DNA from: Chitinophagales bacterium
GTDB taxonomy: Bacteria; Bacteroidota; Bacteroidia; Chitinophagales; Chitinophagaceae
Reading direction: 5' to 3'
DNA length: 64,000 nt
NCBI GenBank assembly: GCA_013298665.1
Contig: JAAFIK010000014.1
Location: forward strand, 24,306-88,305
Shown: positions 18,217 through 28,023 of the stretch, piece after piece
How the letters are laid out: every line of letters starts with the position of its first letter
Position numbering within the stretch: position 1 is the first letter of the stretch
Notes under the pieces: model-generated
Database searches by the model: none
What the model was told of the DNA's origin: nothing
What the model saw: the letters and a program-made list of their open reading frames with translations, nothing else
Translations under genes and position numbers: made by a program

Positions 18217-19075
18217 GAGCCTATCTCAAAAGTGTGAATAAGTGTAAAAATAAGTTCTTTGTCATAAAATTAATGATTCCGTGCTTGCTGTTCATGGATA
18301 TTACAAATGAACAGTGGCACCTTGCGTCCCCCATAATTGCAGGCGCAGTCCCGGCCAAGCAGGTAACCGGTATGCCCCGTGTAGATGACCGTAGTATTTT
18401 AAATGGTATTTTATGGATATGCCGCACAGTTGCCCCATGGAAGGATTTGCCCGATAAGTACCCATCCTACCAAACTTGCCACCGACGTTTCCAGGATTGG
18501 GTGGATAAGGGTGTATGGGAAAATATTCTGGTAAGACTTGCAATGGATTTAAAAAAACGGGGCAAGATAGACTTAGCCGAATGTTTTATAGATGGCAGCT
18601 TTGCAGCGGCCAAAAAAGGGGCGGCGGAGTTGGCAAAACTAAGCGGGGAAAGGGTTCCAAGATCATGGCGATTGCAGACAGCAATGGTCTTCCTGTCGCC
18701 GTTTCCACACATGGAGCAAGCCCCCATGAAGTTAACCTCGTTAAGGAAACACTATCAAAAAGCGTTATAAAAGGAAAACCCAAAATGCTGATTGGCGATA
18801 TGGCTTATGATAGTGATCCGCCGGACAAAGAACTGAAGAAACAGAAAATCAAAATGATTGCACCGCACAGGGTCAACCGGGTTAAACCTGCTACACAGGA
18901 TGGAAGGAAACTGCGCCGTTATAAAAGGCGATAGAAGGTGGAACGGCTCTTTGCATGGATACAAAAATTCAGAAGATGCCAAACAAGATTTGACTATTAC
19001 AAGCAGAACTACCTCGCCTTTGTTCAAATCGCATGTATGGTCATTTTGTTAAGAAACTACTTTTGAGATATGTTC
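18217..19075 (+). mobile_element. IS5-type insertion sequence, degenerate
   Basis: An 859-bp element bounded by terminal inverted repeats that agree at 15 of 17 bases (left GAGCCTATCTCAAAAGT, right complement GAACATATCTCAAAAGT). TA flanks both ends (18215-18216 and 19076-19077), consistent with a 2-bp target duplication. The interior encodes a single split transposase of the IS5 family (IS427-like ORFA/ORFB layout). It lies between the two fulvocin C-like genes. Confidence 0.85.
18294..19066 (+). pseudogene. IS5-type transposase, split and interrupted
   Basis: The first part (from MDITNEQW at 18294) reads to the [10 protein letters not shown] block with the first catalytic Asp. It must then shift to the -1 frame at the A6G4 run (18612-18621) to continue with [16 protein letters not shown] and GDMAYDS (second Asp). 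ORFA/ORFB shifts are usual in this family, so the frameshift alone could be programmed, although the local codons do not form an ideal slippery heptamer. A TAG at 18932-18934, just before KVERLFAW (the catalytic Glu block), stands where a sense codon, probably Trp, is expected. The last 43 codons up to the stop at 19064 are intact but unreachable. The element is probably immobile unless supplied with transposase in trans. Confidence 0.82.
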
Positions 19076-19399
19076 TAACCAGCCACTATCAATTTTGGAT
19101 CTTGCTAAAGTGAGAGAATTCGTGATATTTCATTGCTGGGCAAGTATAATGTTATTTTTGAGGTGGTTGCAAATGTTTCATCAAATCTTGAATATCTATT
19201 AATTCGACTTTTATCGGTTAATATTATACCGAACAGTTGCAAAACCTATTTTTTCTGCTATTCAATACTCGTATTTAAAAATTGCTGTACTCACCCAGGC
19301 TAGCAAGGGGATGATAACTTTAGCGTCAATTTCCTTATAGATCAACGGCTTTAATGCGCTGCGAAAGAGCTAATTTTTCCGGCCGATTCGCTGGAGAAT
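19076..19399. other. AT-rich gap between the IS and the second bacteriocin gene
   Basis: About 320 bases without a gene. I see no signal peptide or recognisable remnant of the N-terminal half of the bacteriocin preprotein here. Confidence 0.45.
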
Positions 19400-19609
19400 A
19401 TGAACTATACCGATTTTGTTACAGAACTGATGCCGCCTGACGGAGATAATGGATCGCCATCTGCCGCAGGAAAAAGTTGTAGTTGTTCTACCTCATCAGA
19501 TGCCTGCCTGGGTGTTAAAACCTGTAGTACATCTGCAACCTGCACCCCGAGTTCGATGGGCTGCGGCTTTTTGTGGTTGTATGGCTGTAATGGGATATGT
19601 ACCTTTTAA
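19400..19609 (+). CDS. Short fulvocin C-like peptide
   Basis: A 69-residue reading frame. Its last 44 residues (from SCSCSTSSDAC to GCNGICTF) are nearly the same as the tail of the preprotein at 16065, with the eight cysteines conserved. The first 25 residues (MNYTDFVTELMPPDGDNG and a short Ser/Ala/Gly linker) are unrelated to the longer copy: no signal peptide and no helical domain. The open frame continues a little upstream of this ATG. It may be a stand-alone precursor with a short leader, or a copy that lost its N-terminal part, perhaps when the IS inserted upstream. A membrane-protein gene follows 59 bases downstream. Confidence 0.65.
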   Translation: MNYTDFVTELMPPDGDNGSPSAAGKSCSCSTSSDACLGVKTCSTSATCTPSSMGCGFLWLYGCNGICTF

Positions 19610-19668
19610 AACACTCAAAATGCAAATCAATTCAAAACCATACTTTGTCAACGCAAACTCTTCCTTTT

Positions 19669-20235
19669 ATGAAAAGCAGTAAACATCTAACCCCGGCCTT
19701 GCTGGCCATTGGTCTGCTGACCACACTCTTTGTACTCATACTGAACAGGCTGACCCACAATTTTTTTATACAACTGATTCCCCTCTTTCTTATGCCGGTT
19801 TTACTATTGCTTCTCACGGGTAAGCTGCTTAAGCAAAAATATAAACCCTTTAAGGGGATGCTTATCCTCTTCCTGACTTTATTCCTGACTTATGCTGCTA
19901 TATTACTGGTTTTTACCATCTGGCCGCTTGCGGGAATGGGAACGGCGGACATGGGTTTTGAAGACGCTGCGCTTTTGTTACTCCGCTATGCGGGTATCAG
20001 TGTGGGTATTGCGCTCCTGCTGGGCGCAATTGTTTTTTGGGGTGGTAATACCGGCATTCCGATACCAGGTAATACACCGGCCTACGCACCTGGGAAGGGC
20101 AGGGGGTTAACGACCGCCTCTGTTTTGTTTTCACGATTCATCCACTTTTTCTCCTACCATAGAAAAACGCATACAAGACCTGTTGCCATTAATAATGCCA
20201 ATACTGGTTCTGCAATGACTGAAATCAATTCCTGA
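19669..20235 (+). CDS. Small polytopic membrane protein
   Basis: A 188-residue protein with four strong hydrophobic segments (about residues 9-26, 33-52, 60-85 and 105-128) and a polar C-terminal tail of about 50 residues. I do not recognise the family. I chose ATG 19669 because MKSSKHLTPALLAIGLL begins directly at the first membrane helix. It follows the short fulvocin-like gene in the same direction and precedes a DUF1573 lipoprotein, so the three may form one accessory unit. Immunity or export is a guess from position only. Confidence 0.65.
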   Translation: MKSSKHLTPALLAIGLLTTLFVLILNRLTHNFFIQLIPLFLMPVLLLLLTGKLLKQKYKPFKGMLILFLTLFLTYAAILLVFTIWPLAGMGTADMGFEDAALLLLRYAGISVGIALLLGAIVFWGGNTGIPIPGNTPAYAPGKGRGLTTASVLFSRFIHFFSYHRKTHTRPVAINNANTGSAMTEINS

Positions 20236-20263
20236 CTTTACATTTCCTTCTAAATCTCCTGTC

Positions 20264-20683
20264 ATGACTGTACTTTTTTGCAGCAGGTTACGGTATGTTA
20301 TTACTTTATGGTCACTTTTTATTGCTGTAGCGACAGGTATCGGCTGCAGCAAGAGGAGTCAGGCAAGTGCTGCTGCCTGTGTACGCTTTGAAAAGGATAC
20401 AGTTGACCTGGGGGAAATTAAAAAGGGGGCAGTCAAAAATTTCCGGTTAAGGGTTGGTAATTACGGTAAAAGTATTGTCCGTATTATTAACTTCGAGAGT
20501 TCATGCAAGTGTATTGTTTTAAGTGATACCGGTATGTCATTACCTCCTTCGGCAATGATTGCTATTGATGCCACTATTAAAGTGGATAAGAATGAGCATG
20601 GCCTGATTTACCGGGATATCGGGATGCGGACAAGCGAGGATTTTCCATTTAAATTGGTCACACTAAGGGCCATAGTACTGTAG
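20264..20683 (+). CDS. DUF1573 domain lipoprotein
   Basis: A 139-residue protein with an N-terminal hydrophobic segment ending in GIGC, a probable lipobox. One DUF1573 immunoglobulin-like domain follows: VRFEKDTVDLGEIKKGAVKNFRLRVGNYG, then FESSCKCIV. The SSCKCI motif, with two cysteines after the first strands, is typical. Bacteroidota DUF1573 proteins often lie next to exported Cys-rich peptides and redox membrane proteins, which fits this position behind the fulvocin-like gene. The function is not known. It lies 28 bases after the membrane-protein gene. Confidence 0.78.
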   Translation: MTVLFCSRLRYVITLWSLFIAVATGIGCSKRSQASAAACVRFEKDTVDLGEIKKGAVKNFRLRVGNYGKSIVRIINFESSCKCIVLSDTGMSLPPSAMIAIDATIKVDKNEHGLIYRDIGMRTSEDFPFKLVTLRAIVL

Positions 20684-20813
20684 CAGCGGTCTAAAATGTC
20701 TTATTTTAGTGTGACGTTCTGCCGATTTTTATAAAACAGCGGTCGATTTTAGCTATAAATGCTTAAAAGTGAGTAGTCCTGCCCGCTTTTGCCTGAAAAG
20801 CACCGGTCAATTG

Positions 20814-20844
20814 TTTGTTTTTTACAATGTTTCCCTTACCTTTG
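20814..20844 (+). promoter_or_regulatory. Promoter of the rplKAJL operon
   Basis: TTTG at 20814-20817 and TACCTTTG at 20837-20844, with a 19-base spacer, fit the Bacteroidota consensus. The start site would be near 20851, leaving a leader of about 90 bases before rplK. Confidence 0.7.
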
Positions 20845-20896
20845 CCGCCCCAAATAGTTCTTTAGTGTTCCGCTACGGCGGAAAAGGGAATTGGGA

Positions 20897-20918
20897 GTTC
20901 CGGCGCGATTGCCGGAAC
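20897..20918 (+). promoter_or_regulatory. Hairpin in the rplK leader
   Basis: GTTCCGGC (20897-20904) pairs perfectly with GCCGGAAC (20911-20918) around a six-base loop, 25 bases before the rplK start. A role in feedback by a ribosomal protein is plausible but inferred from position. Confidence 0.5.
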
Positions 20919-20943
20919 GTTATCACCAAAAAAATGTCAAATC

Positions 20944-21387
20944 ATGGCAAAAGAGATCACGGGCTATGTTAAACTCCAATGTAAAGGAGGACAAGCCAAC
21001 CCTGCGCCGCCCATCGGCCCTGCCTTAGGTAGTAAGGGTATAAACATCATGGAGTTCTGCAAGCAGTTTAATGCCAGGACCCAGGATAAAATGGGAAAGG
21101 TACTTCCCGTACTCATCACGGTGTTCGCGGATAAATCTTTCGAGTTTATCATCAAAACCCCTCCTGCAGCCGTTCAACTGATGGATGCTGCTAAAGTTAC
21201 CAGCGGTAGTAAAGAACCCAATCGTGTAAAAGTAGGTAAGGTAACCTGGGCACAGGTAGAAGAGATTGCCAAAGACAAAATGCCCGACCTCAATGCCTTT
21301 ACTTTAAACAGTGCGATGAGCATGGTAGCCGGTACTGCGCGCAGCATGGGACTGACTGTGGATGGCAAAGCGCCCTGGGAAAATTAA
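20944..21387 (+). CDS. rplK: 50S ribosomal protein L11
   Basis: Ribosomal protein of the GTPase-associated centre, 147 residues. The N-terminal domain motif [32 protein letters not shown] and the C-terminal RNA-binding motif [20 protein letters not shown] are diagnostic, and the length is normal. It is the first gene of rplK-rplA-rplJ-rplL, with its own promoter and leader hairpin. Upstream is a DUF1573 lipoprotein gene in place of the usual secE-nusG. Confidence 0.98.
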   Translation: MAKEITGYVKLQCKGGQANPAPPIGPALGSKGINIMEFCKQFNARTQDKMGKVLPVLITVFADKSFEFIIKTPPAAVQLMDAAKVTSGSKEPNRVKVGKVTWAQVEEIAKDKMPDLNAFTLNSAMSMVAGTARSMGLTVDGKAPWEN

Positions 21388-21413
21388 TTCATCACCTTAC
21401 AATTATCAAGACA

Positions 21414-22103
21414 ATGATTACTAAAAAAAGAAAAGTTGCGAATGCTAAGGTGGACAAGGACAAAGTGTATTCCCTGAAGGAAGCCTCTGCATTGGTAAAG
21501 GAAATAAACATAACAAAATTCGATAGTTCGGTTGATATCCATGTACGCCTTGGTGTTGATCCGAAAAAAGCTGACCAGGCTATCCGTGGTACGGTAACCC
21601 TGCCCCATGGTACTGGTAAAACAAAACGTGTACTGGTGCTTTGTACGCCGGATAAAGAAGCCGAAGCAACAGCAGCGGGTGCTGACTTTGTTGGGCTGGA
21701 TGAGTTTATCACTAAAATTGAAGGTGGCTGGACAGACATCGACGTTATCGTGGCAACACCGGCTGTAATGCCGAAAATTGGTAAGCTGGGTAAGGTTCTC
21801 GGACCACGTAACCTGATGCCCAATCCTAAAACGGGTACGGTAACCAATGATGTGGCTGGTGCTATCAACGACCTCAAAGGTGGTAAGATCGCTTTTAAGG
21901 TTGATAAAGTGGGTATCATTCATGCTTCTATCGGCAGGGTAAGTTTCAGCGCAGACAAACTGGCTGAAAACAGTGCCGAGCTGGTGAGTGCCCTCATCAA
22001 ACTGAAGCCGCCTACTGCAAAAGGTACATACCTGCGCGGTGTAAGCATGGCCAGTACGATGAGCCCGGGCATTGCTGTGGATACAAAATCATTTGTGAAC
22101 TAA
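21414..22103 (+). CDS. rplA: 50S ribosomal protein L1
   Basis: L1 stalk protein and, in many bacteria, the translational repressor of its own operon. The 229-residue length is normal. Hallmarks are [28 protein letters not shown] near residue 40, [21 protein letters not shown] near residue 122 and the C-terminal [18 protein letters not shown]. It lies 26 bases after rplK in the same direction. Confidence 0.98.
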   Translation: MITKKRKVANAKVDKDKVYSLKEASALVKEINITKFDSSVDIHVRLGVDPKKADQAIRGTVTLPHGTGKTKRVLVLCTPDKEAEATAAGADFVGLDEFITKIEGGWTDIDVIVATPAVMPKIGKLGKVLGPRNLMPNPKTGTVTNDVAGAINDLKGGKIAFKVDKVGIIHASIGRVSFSADKLAENSAELVSALIKLKPPTAKGTYLRGVSMASTMSPGIAVDTKSFVN

Positions 22104-22144
22104 TCATTTCCCTTCTCCGGATACGGGACATAAAAAATATTGTT

Positions 22145-22648
22145 ATGACAAAACAGGAAAAAAACGAAGTGATCGAAGTGCTGAAAGGCAAATTTGCCCA
22201 GTACAACAACTTCTACATTACTGATACAGAGAGCCTGAACGTGGCCCAGATCACCAAACTGCGCAGTGAATGCTTTGATAAGAATGTGGAAATGAAGGTG
22301 GCAAAAAATACCCTCATCCGCAAAGCATTGGAAAGCCTGGATGCAGAAAAGTATGCAGGTGTATATGACTCACTGCATAAGGTAACTGCGCTGATGTTCA
22401 GCGAAAATCCCAAAGAGCCAGCCCTGATCCTCACCAGTTTCCGCAAGGAAAAGAATGGTGATAAACCAGAGTTGAAAGCTGCATTCATCAACGGCGATGT
22501 ATTTGTTGGCGACAAGCAACTGGTGGCACTTACAAAGATCAAAACAAAGAACGAACTGATTGGCGAAGTGATTGGCTTGCTGCAGTCGCCGATTCAGCGT
22601 GTTATGGGTGCGCTTCAGAACAGGCCGGAAGCGGCTGTGGAAGCTTAA
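22145..22648 (+). CDS. rplJ: 50S ribosomal protein L10
   Basis: Stalk-base protein that carries the L7/L12 dimers, 167 residues. The N-terminal MTKQEKNEVIEVLKGKF region, the conserved MKVAKNTLIRKAL block near residue 51 and the C-terminal helix that binds L12 (ELIGEVIGLLQSPIQRVMGALQ) are visible. It lies 41 bases after rplA; a gap of 122 bases separates it from rplL. Confidence 0.97.
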   Translation: MTKQEKNEVIEVLKGKFAQYNNFYITDTESLNVAQITKLRSECFDKNVEMKVAKNTLIRKALESLDAEKYAGVYDSLHKVTALMFSENPKEPALILTSFRKEKNGDKPELKAAFINGDVFVGDKQLVALTKIKTKNELIGEVIGLLQSPIQRVMGALQNRPEAAVEA

Positions 22649-22770
22649 GTTTCCTATCGATTACCAGGTATAATCTGCGACTGGCCATGGCCCCGCATAT
22701 TAGATAAACAATTTTTTTAAAAACCTCCGCCGGAGTGTAAACGTTGAAGGCGGAAAAAATGTAAACAATT

Positions 22771-23142
22771 ATGGCAGACGTAAAAGCATTAGCCGAAACA
22801 TTAGTAGGCTTGACTGTAAAAGAAGTACAGGAACTGGCTGAAGTATTAAAAGCAGATTATGGTATTGAACCAGCTGCCGCCGCAGTAGTAGTATCTGCTG
22901 AAGGTGCCGGCCCCGCTGCTGCTGAAGAAAAAACAACTTTTGATGTTATTCTGAAAGCTGCCGGCCCGAACAAGCTGGCTGTAGTGAAAGTGGTTAAAGA
23001 CCTGACTGGTCTGGGTCTGAAAGAAGCAAAAGATCTGGTTGATGGCGCACCCAAACCTTTGAAAGAAGGTGTGGACAAAGCTACTGCAGAAGATCTGAAG
23101 GCTAAGCTGACAGATGCAGGTGCAGAAGTTGAAGTTGTTTAA
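22771..23142 (+). CDS. rplL: 50S ribosomal protein L7/L12
   Basis: Acidic stalk protein that recruits translation factors, 123 residues. The N-terminal dimerisation region ([20 protein letters not shown]), the Ala/Glu hinge and the C-terminal domain ([14 protein letters not shown], then [28 protein letters not shown]) are all present. The gene ends in a strong hairpin terminator rather than running into rpoB, which normally follows it. Confidence 0.98.
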   Translation: MADVKALAETLVGLTVKEVQELAEVLKADYGIEPAAAAVVVSAEGAGPAAAEEKTTFDVILKAAGPNKLAVVKVVKDLTGLGLKEAKDLVDGAPKPLKEGVDKATAEDLKAKLTDAGAEVEVV

Positions 23143-23169
23143 TACATTCAATCTTACTTAACTTAGTAA

Positions 23170-23193
23170 AGCCTCCCAAATGGGAGGCTTTTA
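23170..23193 (+). terminator. Terminator after rplL
   Basis: GCCTCCC pairs with GGGAGGC (23171-23188) around AAAT, followed by TTTTATT, 28 bases after the rplL stop. Confidence 0.88.
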
Positions 23194-23314
23194 TTATGCT
23201 GAGGGATATATATACAATCAAATATTTCCGTCTTTTTTATCGACTCTTTTTGCGGGAGATTGCTAAACCGGGTCAGCCACCTTACTTATAACAGCAGTTG
23301 GTACCAGCCAGTGG

Positions 23315-24625
23315 TTATTCTATAATACCGGCTAATTCAAGGCTCCTTTTTTTTACCTGCTGTGTTTCGATTTCTTCAATAAATGGATCACTGGCAAGCA
23401 CAAGGGAAGTGTTGTTTTCCTTCCACCAGGTATTGTTGAGCAATTCCCGGAAACTGATAACGGCTACGAGGTATTTTCTGGTATCCCCGGCATGCCATTC
23501 TTCTATCCACTCAAAGCGTTCGCGGGGAATATATTTCCAGTCGTCGAAACTGAGGAAGACCCGCAGGTAAAAATCATCCGTCAGTTCGCCGGGCTGGTGG
23601 TACCTGAGTTTTTTGTATTCGTATTGATAGCCATAACGCAGGGCGGCAATATCGCTCAGTACGGCTGAAGCAGTGGGGAAGGAACCAGCCCCTTTGCCAT
23701 AAAAAAACTGTTGATCGGAGAATGAACTCTCAATAACAACACCGTTATACTCATTTTTAACAAAAGCGAGGTGGTCATCCTTCTTCACAAATTGTGGTAA
23801 CACAAATGCTGCTACTTTTCCATTTTTCAGTTTCTTAGCCTGCGCTACAAGCCTGATCTCAAGATTTTTTTCCAGTCCGTACACGGCGTCGCTGCTGTGG
23901 ATATTCTGTATGCCTGTAAACAGTAACGCATTGGGAGAAACTACTATGCCATAAGCATGACAGAGCAGGATCACCCACTTATTAACGGCGTCCCAGCCAT
24001 GGGTATCCAATACAGGGTTGGCTTCCGCAAAACCGGACTGTCTTGCAAGCAATAAAGCACTTTTGAAATCAATCTGCTCCTCAAACATTTTAGTGAGGAT
24101 ATAATTGGTAGATCCGTTGACAATGGCCCTTAGTGAATGGAGCAAGTCATTGTCATAATACTCTTCAAGGTTACGGATGATGGGGATAGAGGCACAGGCA
24201 CTTGATTCGTATAAAAAGGGCAACCTCTTTTGCTGCTGAAGTGCAAGTATTTCGGGCAGGTGCTCTGCAATCATTTTCTTACTTGAACTCACTACTGCTT
24301 TACCATTGTGCAGGGCTGTACTTACAATTTGCCAGGCTGTTTCACTATCACTGATGACTTCAACAATTACATTGATGCTTTTATCATCAAGAATTTCTTT
24401 TGGGTTGGTGGTAAATAGTGCTGCCGGAGCATTTCTCTTTTTATCCGGATTTTTAATGCAGACCTTTTTAATTACAGCCTGTAAAGAAGGTGTTTGCAGT
24501 AGTATCTTATACAAACCTTCGCCTACTACGCCAAAGCCAAAAAGCCCGATCTGGAGTGCTGGGCGTTTATGATCTGTTTTATTTGCGCTTCCTGTCATAC
24601 GGATGTCCTGTTTTGATTTACTCAT
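23315..24625 (-). CDS. hom: Homoserine dehydrogenase
   Basis: NAD(P)-dependent enzyme that reduces aspartate semialdehyde to homoserine for methionine and threonine synthesis. The 436-residue protein has the nucleotide-binding GLFGFGVVGEGLYKIL motif near residue 27. The catalytic-domain signature spans ESSACASIPIIRNLEEYY and NGSTNYILTKM, with the FAEANPVLDTHGWDAVNK block near 210. The C-terminal region of about 100 residues is not a clear ACT domain. Its ATG overlaps the metX stop (24622-24625), so the two are translationally coupled. No aspartokinase is fused. It is the last gene of metY-metX-hom. Confidence 0.92.
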   Translation of the reverse strand: MSKSKQDIRMTGSANKTDHKRPALQIGLFGFGVVGEGLYKILLQTPSLQAVIKKVCIKNPDKKRNAPAALFTTNPKEILDDKSINVIVEVISDSETAWQIVSTALHNGKAVVSSSKKMIAEHLPEILALQQQKRLPFLYESSACASIPIIRNLEEYYDNDLLHSLRAIVNGSTNYILTKMFEEQIDFKSALLLARQSGFAEANPVLDTHGWDAVNKWVILLCHAYGIVVSPNALLFTGIQNIHSSDAVYGLEKNLEIRLVAQAKKLKNGKVAAFVLPQFVKKDDHLAFVKNEYNGVVIESSFSDQQFFYGKGAGSFPTASAVLSDIAALRYGYQYEYKKLRYHQPGELTDDFYLRVFLSFDDWKYIPRERFEWIEEWHAGDTRKYLVAVISFRELLNNTWWKENNTSLVLASDPFIEEIETQQVKKRSLELAGIIE

Positions 24626-25692
24626 ATTGTTTCTTTTGATACCAGCGGTCTCGCCGGTGCCGGTGCAGGCTTTTTTCTTGTTAACAAAAATTCGACGATG
24701 CAGTTTTCGATTTTCCAGTATTCTACAAGAAATCCATCGTGCCCGAATGTGGAGTCAATTTCGTGGTAGCGGCCCGAGGGGATATGCCTGGAAAGGTATT
24801 GCTGTTCAGCTACGGGAAATAACATGTCTGTTGATATGCCAATGACGAGTGTATCGGCAGTGATGCGTTGCAGTGCTGCCGCATTCCCTTCCCTTCCCCG
24901 GCCGGTATTGTGTGCGTCCATTCCTTTACTCAGGAAATAATAGCTGAAAGCGTTGAATCTCCTGGCTAATTTTTCGCCCTGGTAACGCTGGTAGCTTTCG
25001 CTTTTAAATTGCTCGATTTTGGTGTCAGTTATTTCCTGCTGGGTGTTCAGATAAGTATTATAATTCCGATAGGAAATCAGTGCGATACTCCGTGCAGCCT
25101 TCATACCTTCTGTGCCGGCATCGGGTTCTTTTGCTGCCCAGCTTGTATCGGCCTCGATGGCCATGCGTTGTGAGGTATTGAATGCGATGCCAAGGGGAGA
25201 ATGCTGTGCATTGGTAGCAATCGGTATGATGATGTCAAACAAATCCGGCTCTTCTATTGCCCATTCCAGGAGCTGCTGACCACCCATCGAGCCACCGATA
25301 CCAATATATATCTTTTTAATGCCCAATGCACGCCGAAGGGGTTGATAAGCCCTGATCATATCCCTTGGTGTAAAGAAGGGGAAGTCATGGTAATATGGCT
25401 CATGGGTTGTTGGGTTCACGTTGAGTGGGCCGGTACTGCCATAGCAACTACCCGGCATATTGACACAGATGATGAAATGATCCCGGGGATTGAATAGTTT
25501 TTCCGGTCCAACCAGCCCGGGCCACCATTCTGCAGGATTACTGTTTGCCGTAAGTGCATGAAAAATCCATACAACATTGTCCCTGCCTTCATTGAGCTCG
25601 CCCATTGTGCTGTAAGCAAGGTGATAATCAGCAATTACAGCACCGCTTTCCAATTGCAGCGGGGTAACAGCATTAAATTTATGTGTGGTCAT
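24622..25692 (-). CDS. metX: Homoserine O-acetyltransferase
   Basis: Alpha/beta hydrolase-fold acyltransferase that activates homoserine for direct sulfhydrylation. The 356-residue length is normal. The catalytic Ser is in GGSMGGQQLLEW near residue 150 and the late catalytic Asp and His are in STDMLFPV and TFGHDGFLVE. The oxyanion-region motif HALTANSNPAEWWPGLVG is also typical. Acetyl against succinyl specificity cannot be decided by eye. It lies 84 bases after metY and overlaps hom by four bases. Confidence 0.93.
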   Translation of the reverse strand: MTTHKFNAVTPLQLESGAVIADYHLAYSTMGELNEGRDNVVWIFHALTANSNPAEWWPGLVGPEKLFNPRDHFIICVNMPGSCYGSTGPLNVNPTTHEPYYHDFPFFTPRDMIRAYQPLRRALGIKKIYIGIGGSMGGQQLLEWAIEEPDLFDIIIPIATNAQHSPLGIAFNTSQRMAIEADTSWAAKEPDAGTEGMKAARSIALISYRNYNTYLNTQQEITDTKIEQFKSESYQRYQGEKLARRFNAFSYYFLSKGMDAHNTGRGREGNAAALQRITADTLVIGISTDMLFPVAEQQYLSRHIPSGRYHEIDSTFGHDGFLVEYWKIENCIVEFLLTRKKPAPAPARPLVSKETI

Positions 25693-25776
25693 TATCCCTT
25701 TTGATTCAGTTTGAAATACGTCTGTACTGTATAATGGTACCGGGCTGCCCCGGGGAGCAACCCGGTACCGGAATGG

Positions 25777-27126
<1,350 letters not shown>

Positions 27127-27328
27127 TTAATGATTGCAGTACCGGTATTGTTATTGAAACTGATGGTACTGGTACGATGTAAAGTGGATGAAAATTTGCC
27201 GGAGTGTATGGGCCGGCGCCCATTCGGGAAATGGAGTTGTTTGTTGCCTTACGGCATACAACAGCAACAGGCGGCTGATATCGTAAGGAATGGTATGCTG
27301 TACATTGAGGCCAATGGTAAATTTTATT

Positions 27329-27347
27329 CTCTACAAATTTAGTAGGA
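27329..27347 (-). promoter_or_regulatory. Dyad before metY (sulfur-operator candidate)
   Basis: CTAC (27331-27334) and GTAG (27342-27345) are separated by seven bases (AAATTTA). The same arrangement occurs before cysH and cysD. It may bind a common repressor; an Rrf2-type regulator is possible but none is in the window. Confidence 0.5.
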
Positions 27348-27552
27348 TTGTGATCAGTTGACCAAATCTTTTTTATGAAAGACAGTACTTTAGCGATAAA
27401 CGGTTTCTTTTTTTCCCGATCTGATAAATACAGCATAGCTGACATTCCTGTTTTTGGTGAACCGCCGCTGTATTACGGCAGTAAATGGTTCAGCTTAATC
27501 ATTGCTTATCGCGGAGGGGTACTTACCGGTGGGTTTTAATTGCTCAGGGGCA

Positions 27553-27586
27553 ATAAAAAAGCTCACCTGGTAAGCCAGATGAGCTT
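27553..27586 (-). terminator. Riboswitch-associated terminator
   Basis: On the minus strand AAGCTCATCTGG pairs with CCAGGTGAGCTT (one wobble), followed by a run of T. It lies about 40 bases after the 3' side of the S-box P1 stem, in the usual place for a SAM-controlled terminator. Confidence 0.85.
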
Positions 27587-27622
27587 AAAATATTTTTTAC
27601 AGTAATTTTAAAGCTTGACTCT

Positions 27623-27736
27623 GACTTATCTTTCCTACGCTGGTAGGATGGAAGTAGCACCTTCGTACAATTGAGTAAATTGTAGGGGTTGCTAAGGCTT
27701 CAAAGGGCCATTACCCTCTGCCTTTCTTGATAAGAT
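27623..27736 (-). promoter_or_regulatory. S-box (SAM-I) riboswitch
   Basis: Read on the minus strand, the element begins with CTTATCAAGAAAGGCAGAGG, the S-box P1 strand and kink-turn. It continues with TGGCCC, TGAAGCCTTAGCAACC and GGTGCTACTTCC, and closes with GAAAGATAAG. All core S-box blocks are in order. With the terminator downstream it should switch transcription off when S-adenosylmethionine is high. The nearest gene on that strand is metY, about 520 bases further on, so control of metY-metX-hom is the natural reading. Confidence 0.93.
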
Positions 27737-27950
27737 GATAAAAAAGAACTGCTGCAAAGGTAAACAGGTAAAAATGATTCTGCCAAATTTATTTTATCTT
27801 TTTTTTAAGCAGCAACCAAGGCCGGTGCCTGCGGTGCTGAAATTCTTTGTGCGCAAGCCTTTCTGTGTCATCTCTATGAAGATAGCCTCCTGTAAGCAGG
27901 GGCGAGTCCCCCGAATTAATTTTTTTTTATAATTTATTCATTTAGTTTTG

Positions 27951-27967
27951 CCTACTGAATTGATAGG
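27951..27967 (+). promoter_or_regulatory. Dyad before cysH (sulfur-operator candidate)
   Basis: CCTAC and ATAGG flank TGAATTG, giving the CTAC-N7-RTAG layout also seen before metY and cysD. It sits between a TTTTG (27946-27950) and a TAGGGTTTG segment, where it would overlap the promoter of cysH. Confidence 0.5.
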
Positions 27968-28023
27968 GTTTGTGTAAATTGACTCTCTGCTTTTCTACCC
28001 GGCATTGCGCCGGATATTTTTAA

